A stretch of 64,000 nt of DNA, from positions 348,729 to 412,728 of the forward strand of contig NZ_JABFAO010000002.1 in assembly GCF_017168235.1 (NCBI RefSeq), given 5' to 3'. Within the stretch, counting starts at the first letter, position 1. Every line of letters starts with the position of its first letter. Shown here one piece after another: positions 60,801-64,000 of this stretch. Under the pieces are notes generated by a model. It was not told where the DNA came from and did not search any database. It was given only the letters and a program-made list of their open reading frames with translations. The position numbers and the translations under genes are program-made. Source of the stretch: Rhodococcus sp. KRD197 (GTDB taxonomy: Bacteria > Actinomycetota > Actinomycetes > Mycobacteriales > Mycobacteriaceae).

Positions 60801-60962
60801 CAGCGGCGCATCGACGCTGCCGAAGTCTTGCTGAGGCCACTCGATGGTCGCGACGGCCTGCTTCACGGGCAGCAGCGGCGTCGCCACGGCGAGAATCACA
60901 CCGATCAACCCGGCAAGAACGGCAATTATGCGGGCAGTCGTCAACTCGGGTTTGGAACGCAC
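57822..60962 (-). CDS. Emb-family arabinosyltransferase, upstream copy
   Basis: The 1046-residue paralogue of the next Emb gene has the same layout: first helix with VLAVATPLLPVKQ, periplasmic beta domain, NTSDDGYLLNMARV (acidic motif), AGYMANYYRWFGVPEAPFGMPYYD, then a GPN-x-AW region and a C-terminal lectin-like domain ending SGLFSPGPIKND. GTG 60962 start. It lies in an operon aftA - GT-C protein - Emb - Emb, with 150 bp to the second Emb gene. Whether it is closer to EmbA or EmbC needs a tree. Confidence 0.93.
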   Translation of the reverse strand: MRSKPELTTARIIAVLAGLIGVILAVATPLLPVKQAVATIEWPQQDFGSVDAPLISYTPLRLEATVPCTDASGILVSTLPPGAPDIAGRGLVVRADDEQSVEVVLRDQVLGEASTTGACEVTVDSDHARTVVTAGGETNTIEGDVRPQMVGIFTELDQSAPGLSVTAEIDSRFSSSPSLFKLLAIAVGVIAVIASLFALHRLDGVDGRRARRFLPANWWKITGVDAIVIGTLLLWHIIGANTSDDGYLLNMARVSENAGYMANYYRWFGVPEAPFGMPYYDMLAAFAKVSTASVWMRLPALIAGILCWMVISREVIPRLGRAVVRSNVARWTAGLVFLAFWLPYDNGLRPEPIIALGALLTWCSVERAIATGRLLPAAVAVLIAAFALAAGPTGLICIAALLAGARPLVQILVRRAKLVGFAALIAPLLASGTAVLMAIFADQTLASVLEATRVRSAVGPNVAWFDERIRWDSLMMITPDGSLARRFGVFAMLLCVAVSIFVMLRKNGRIPGTAIGPSRRILGIIIGALALMMFTPTKWTHHFGVYAGLAGSVAALAAVGVTAATITSPRNRTLFTAAVLFLTALAFTGSNGWWYVSSYGIPWFDKPPSIAGKGFSTLLLGLTLLTLMYAAYQHIRTPFAKSPKPKRRRFSPSALTVVAGGVVLFEILSLLKGATAQYPAYSIARSNINSLVGNTCGLATDVRVETDPNASMLQPLSSNPDPLAAGGNIGFTPNGVASDLRADAEESSQGGANSITPTDGSTTVSTNSSGTEGGTEADAGINGSTVALPFGLDAATTPVLGSFGTDEPASLTTDWYGLPGEGGDLISIAAAGRIRSVDSDGIVTPGASVELEYGVRDGADVQALGRITPLDIGPNPSWRNLRVPLADLPPEADAVRIVVDDADLAANQWAAITPPRVPITQSLNDLVGSEAPVLLDWAVGLAFPCQRPFDHRYGVAEVPEYRIIPDRPGAESTNAWQDWFGGGPLGWTEQLLAARTVPSYLQDDYDRDWGSIERYSPLEPSAAPAEVTVTEETRSGLFSPGPIKND

Positions 60963-60985
60963 TCGATCATGTTAGGTGGCTGTGC

Positions 60986-62764
60986 TCATCGCACATCCCA
61001 CACCCAGACCCCGTCGATGTACTCCGAATCTGTGCCCAGTAGTTCGTCGACGGTCTCGCGCAGTGCTGAGGTACTGCGATCCGGCTGCAGAACCACCACG
61101 TCGGCATCCCAGAATTGCAGGTCACTTCGGAATTCTGCTTGCCTTTGGCGCGTGATCTCGGGAACCGTGCCCGATTCGCGTACCGAGGCGAGGAGCAGCG
61201 ACGTCGGACGGTCGACGGCTCCGTACTTGGCTTCACGTTCGTCCGTGCCGTCCGGTCCGACGAAGTAACCGCCGGCGAGCGGGAATCCCATGTCGGCCTC
61301 GACCTGCCAGTGCAGCGGCCGCGCGTCCATGGGCCGCGGCAGCGGAACGGTGACCACCGAGCCGTCGTCGACGTAGTTCTTCCACTCACCGCTCGCGAAG
61401 AACTGCGGGGTCGGCGATCGCTCGATGGTTGCCAGCGGCGTCGGCAGCAGCGGCAGCAGCGCGATTGCCAGCGCTGAACTCCACAGTGCCGGGATCGGCG
61501 TGATACCGCGGCGAAATACCCTGTCGGTGGTCAAAACCAGCAGCAGCGCGATCCCGGGGATCGCGGCCATGGCGAACCGCGTCTCGAGAATCGACTCGAT
61601 CAGGGTGGTGTCGGAAAGCCATTCCCACGGCAGGCCGACTCCGGTGTTCACGCCGCCGATGATCAGTTCGGATCCGAGGGACAGCACGGTGACGACTACG
61701 GCGGTTGCCGCCGCAGCTCGCGCACATGCGACCCGCCACAGTGACACGGCTGCAACGAGCGTGAGCAGTATCAGCGGCCAACCGAAATACGAGTTGTCCT
61801 CGGTCGGGTTGATTCGGTAGCTCTCGCCGGGCGCCAGATCGCCGCCGATCGACTGAGCGGGGAACTGCAACAGAGCGTTGAAATCGTTGCCCATCGGTCC
61901 GTGCTCGAGAGACGCGTAGCTCTCCGGACCATAGAACTGCCAGTAGAGCGGGAATGCAATGAGGATCAACGTGAGTGCAGCCGCGGCAGGCAGCGATTTC
62001 GCGGCGTTCTTCAGCGCCGGCAGCAGGCGCGAGGGGCTACCCAGGTAGTAAGCGACGGCGAAGATGCCGAATGCGATGGCAAAGATGAGCAGCGGCTCCG
62101 CACCGAGCATGAACTGAAGTGCGGCGACGAGACCGAGGGCGACGGTCTTCCTGGCCGACGGCCCGCTGCGAGCGATCTCGATCACGAGTGCGGCGATCAC
62201 CGGTAGGAGAAACAGTACGACGAAGTTGGGGTGGCCGTTGGCGTGCGAGATCATTCCGGGCGCAAAGCCGCAGAGCGCGCCGCCCAGCGCTGACGCTCCC
62301 CGTGATGCAGCGACGGTGCGCGAGAACAGCCAGTACCAGGCGTACGCGGTGCCGGCGAGACCGCCGGTGAGGGCGATGGCCCAGGTGAGCGTCGGGCCGA
62401 AGAGGAGGGTGATCGGGGCCAATGGAATCGACAGGCCGAACATGGCCGTGTTGGCCATCAGGTTCACACCGTTCGGGAAGTTCTGCAGATCGCTCCACAG
62501 CGGATTCTCGCCGTGGGCAACCGAGTGTGCGGCGACGGCGAAGAACCACTCCCACATGGCCTGGTCCTGAGCGCTGTTGGCGAGATAACCGTTGGCGAGG
62601 TTCTTCCACTGCCCCTGCATGACGAACAGGGCTGCCAGGGTGTACGCAACTGCAGCTGCAACATCGGCTGGATGCGGCCGGCGGATGCGGGAGGAGAGCG
62701 CCGCGAACCTGCTTGCCGGGGCCTGCGCTGGCTGCTCGAGGGCAGTCCGGTCGGTGGTGGTCAT
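60986..62764 (-). CDS. Unassigned GT-C-like multi-spanning membrane protein in the arabinan operon
   Basis: The 592-residue protein has about eleven membrane helices in residues 30-440 and a soluble C-terminal region (about 450-592). The first outer loop holds NSAQDQAMWEWFF followed by NPLWSDLQNFPNGVNLMAN, an acidic, Trp-rich loop like the catalytic loop of GT-C glycosyltransferases. It lies 36 bp after aftA and 23 bp before the Emb gene, all on one strand. M. tuberculosis has aftA and embC adjacent, without this gene. Arabinan or related glycan synthesis is inferred. Confidence 0.8.
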   Translation of the reverse strand: MTTTDRTALEQPAQAPASRFAALSSRIRRPHPADVAAAVAYTLAALFVMQGQWKNLANGYLANSAQDQAMWEWFFAVAAHSVAHGENPLWSDLQNFPNGVNLMANTAMFGLSIPLAPITLLFGPTLTWAIALTGGLAGTAYAWYWLFSRTVAASRGASALGGALCGFAPGMISHANGHPNFVVLFLLPVIAALVIEIARSGPSARKTVALGLVAALQFMLGAEPLLIFAIAFGIFAVAYYLGSPSRLLPALKNAAKSLPAAAALTLILIAFPLYWQFYGPESYASLEHGPMGNDFNALLQFPAQSIGGDLAPGESYRINPTEDNSYFGWPLILLTLVAAVSLWRVACARAAAATAVVVTVLSLGSELIIGGVNTGVGLPWEWLSDTTLIESILETRFAMAAIPGIALLLVLTTDRVFRRGITPIPALWSSALAIALLPLLPTPLATIERSPTPQFFASGEWKNYVDDGSVVTVPLPRPMDARPLHWQVEADMGFPLAGGYFVGPDGTDEREAKYGAVDRPTSLLLASVRESGTVPEITRQRQAEFRSDLQFWDADVVVLQPDRSTSALRETVDELLGTDSEYIDGVWVWDVR

Positions 62765-62800
62765 CGCCCACCAACGTTACGTGAACGTTATACGGGTTGC

Positions 62801-63963
62801 CTACGAGGTTCGGGTGATCAGCGCGAACGGCCCGATATCGGTGGTCTCGAAGCGCGGATCCTCGAACAGGGATTCGTCGAACGTCACCGTGTAGCGACGC
62901 ACGTTCGGGTCGTTCGGATACACGTCCGCTGCCAGCCTCAGGGTGTAACCGTCGGCGCCGCGGCGGAAGAGGAACGCATCGGGCGCTTCCCATTCGCTGC
63001 TGTCCAGCGCGTCGATCAGCTCGTCGGGTGTCTCCAGCTGCGTCCACTCCTCGATCGCCGCAGCGCGCTGATCGAACTCGGCCAGAGGGTTCGCGTAATG
63101 CGAAGTCAGCCCCTGGAACCCGAAGTAGGGGTAGTACGCGAGGAACGTCGTGTCGGCCGTCAGCACTATCGTCTCGTCACGAGGCTTGCCCAGTTGCTCG
63201 CCGATTGCGGCGTCGACATCGCGGTAGTAAGAGACCGCGTTCGGTGGACGCATGTCAGCGCGCACCCCATCACCGTCGGTGTCCGTGTAGGCGACCGTGA
63301 TCTCGGACTGCAGTACCTGCGGAATGTTCTGGGCAAACGCCATCGCGCCGACCGTGGCCACCACGACCGCCGCGATCTTGAACCGAGGTGGCTCGTTGAT
63401 CGCCTGGTAGATGGCCTTGGATCCTTCGAGGAATCCGAATACGCCTGCTGCGCCGAGCAGCACTATCAGGACCGCTTCGAGCCGGAACGAGAGCAGCGTC
63501 GTACCGGCCACCGTGGCAGCCATCGACATCAACGTCCACAGGTACACCGCCACAACACCGATGCCCAGGGCCTGCGCGCGTCTCGACGTCGCTGCGCGCA
63601 CTGCGAGCCACAGCATCCCGATCATGCACAGCGCACCCAACAGTGAGAACTCGAACATCGGCATCGGCAGCGTCGCCCCGGACTCGGGCAGATAGTGCAG
63701 GGCGGTACCGGACGTCGCGCGGGTGCCGGTCAGCGCCGCGATCAAATATGGCAGCCACACCGTCAGCGCGATGAGCCCGGAAATGGCAGCGATCGCCGCG
63801 AGTCGGAGAGCAATCGGAACCGCGGCCCGCCAGGTCCCCTGCGCCCGTACGGCGAGGACAGCGGAGACGACAGCCATCAACGTGACCGCGAACGCAGCCA
63901 ACCCCAGGTAGAGGGTGTAGAACATCGCCGCGAGGCCCAGGAACAGCCCAGTGCCCACCACCG
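62801..63963 (-). CDS. aftA: Galactan arabinofuranosyltransferase AftA, 3' part (cut by contig end)
   Basis: The visible ~387 residues hold about seven membrane helices (for example TLYLGLAAFAVTLMAVV and IGVVAVYLWTLMSM) and a C-terminal periplasmic domain (TADTTFLAYYPYFGFQGLTSHYANPLAEF, then SEWEAPDAFLFRRG). This matches the C-terminal half of AftA (Rv3792), which primes arabinan by adding the first arabinose to galactan. The 5' end is missing because the contig stops; the first ATG visible at 63961 is internal, not the start. Confidence 0.85.
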
Positions 63964-64000
63964 CTGCCTCTTATACACATCTCCGAGCCCACGAGACAGG
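63964..64000. other. Nextera/Tn5 sequencing adapter at the contig end
   Basis: The last 37 bases hold the Tn5 mosaic end CTCTTATACACATCT followed by CCGAGCCCACGAGAC, the Nextera read-2 adapter, with one mismatch in its first four bases (CTGC for CTGT). The final AGG would be the start of an index. It is not genomic. Confidence 0.97.

Noticed and set aside
63270..63992. Minus-strand open frame beginning SEMCIRGS
   Set aside because: Its start lies in the Nextera adapter and the rest is a shadow frame of aftA.

Overview
The window is about 64 kb of high-GC actinobacterial chromosome from a mycolic-acid-containing member of the Mycobacteriales, most likely Rhodococcus or a close relative. The evidence is the gene content and order. 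The mycolic-acid condensation genes (fadD32-pks13-accD4), the galactan genes (glf-glfT2), the arabinan genes (ubiA, aftB, aftA, Emb proteins), mycolyltransferases and an Rv3802c-type cutinase all occur in an order resembling the Rv3792-Rv3847 part of Mycobacterium tuberculosis. The right edge is a contig end: the last ~37 bases are Nextera/Tn5 sequencing adapter, not genome.

Positions 1-26 kb are mostly housekeeping. They hold a two-component kinase, a Gdt1-type Mn transporter behind a yybP-ykoY (Mn2+) riboswitch, sodA, an acyltransferase and an F420-type oxidoreductase. Then come a rhodanese/zinc-ribbon/glpQ operon, the iron-storage gene bfrB and an Rv3839-like gene (each with an IdeR-like box), a LytR-CpsA-Psr protein that appears frameshifted, pheA and gpm2. 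A small PE-PPE-EspG type VII secretion substrate cassette follows, then a metallopeptidase, a septum-formation protein, serS, a type II NADH dehydrogenase, a lipoprotein and lipid/HAD enzymes.

Positions 26-53 kb are the cell-envelope core. A peptidoglycan-recognition amidase with LGFP repeats and two cobalamin methyltransferases (cobM, cobF) are followed by the overlapping chain glf-glfT2-PAP2-ubiA-aftB, which builds galactan and makes and uses decaprenyl-phosphoryl-arabinose. Next are three tandem mycolyltransferases (the third with LGFP repeats), a DUF732 lipoprotein, the cutinase-like lipase, a second F420-type oxidoreductase, and fadD32-pks13-accD4.

Positions 53-64 kb, on the minus strand, hold a lone AbiEi/DUF559-like gene, two Emb arabinosyltransferases, an unassigned GT-C membrane protein and the 3' part of aftA.

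The most unusual signal is a family of four 51-bp palindromes (2966, 18093, 53070, 54266). Each lies 30-110 bp beyond a stop codon, and three abut short CCGAA-type tandem arrays. Seven of their eight non-Watson-Crick stem positions become G-U pairs only in the RNA of the upstream gene's strand, which suggests a selected RNA hairpin. Two copies bracket the lone nuclease-like gene. Other notable signals are five DnaA-box-like 9-mers in 79 bp at 6080-6158 and stop-codon-anchored duplications after cobM and cobF. No rRNA, tRNA, insertion sequence or CRISPR array was seen.
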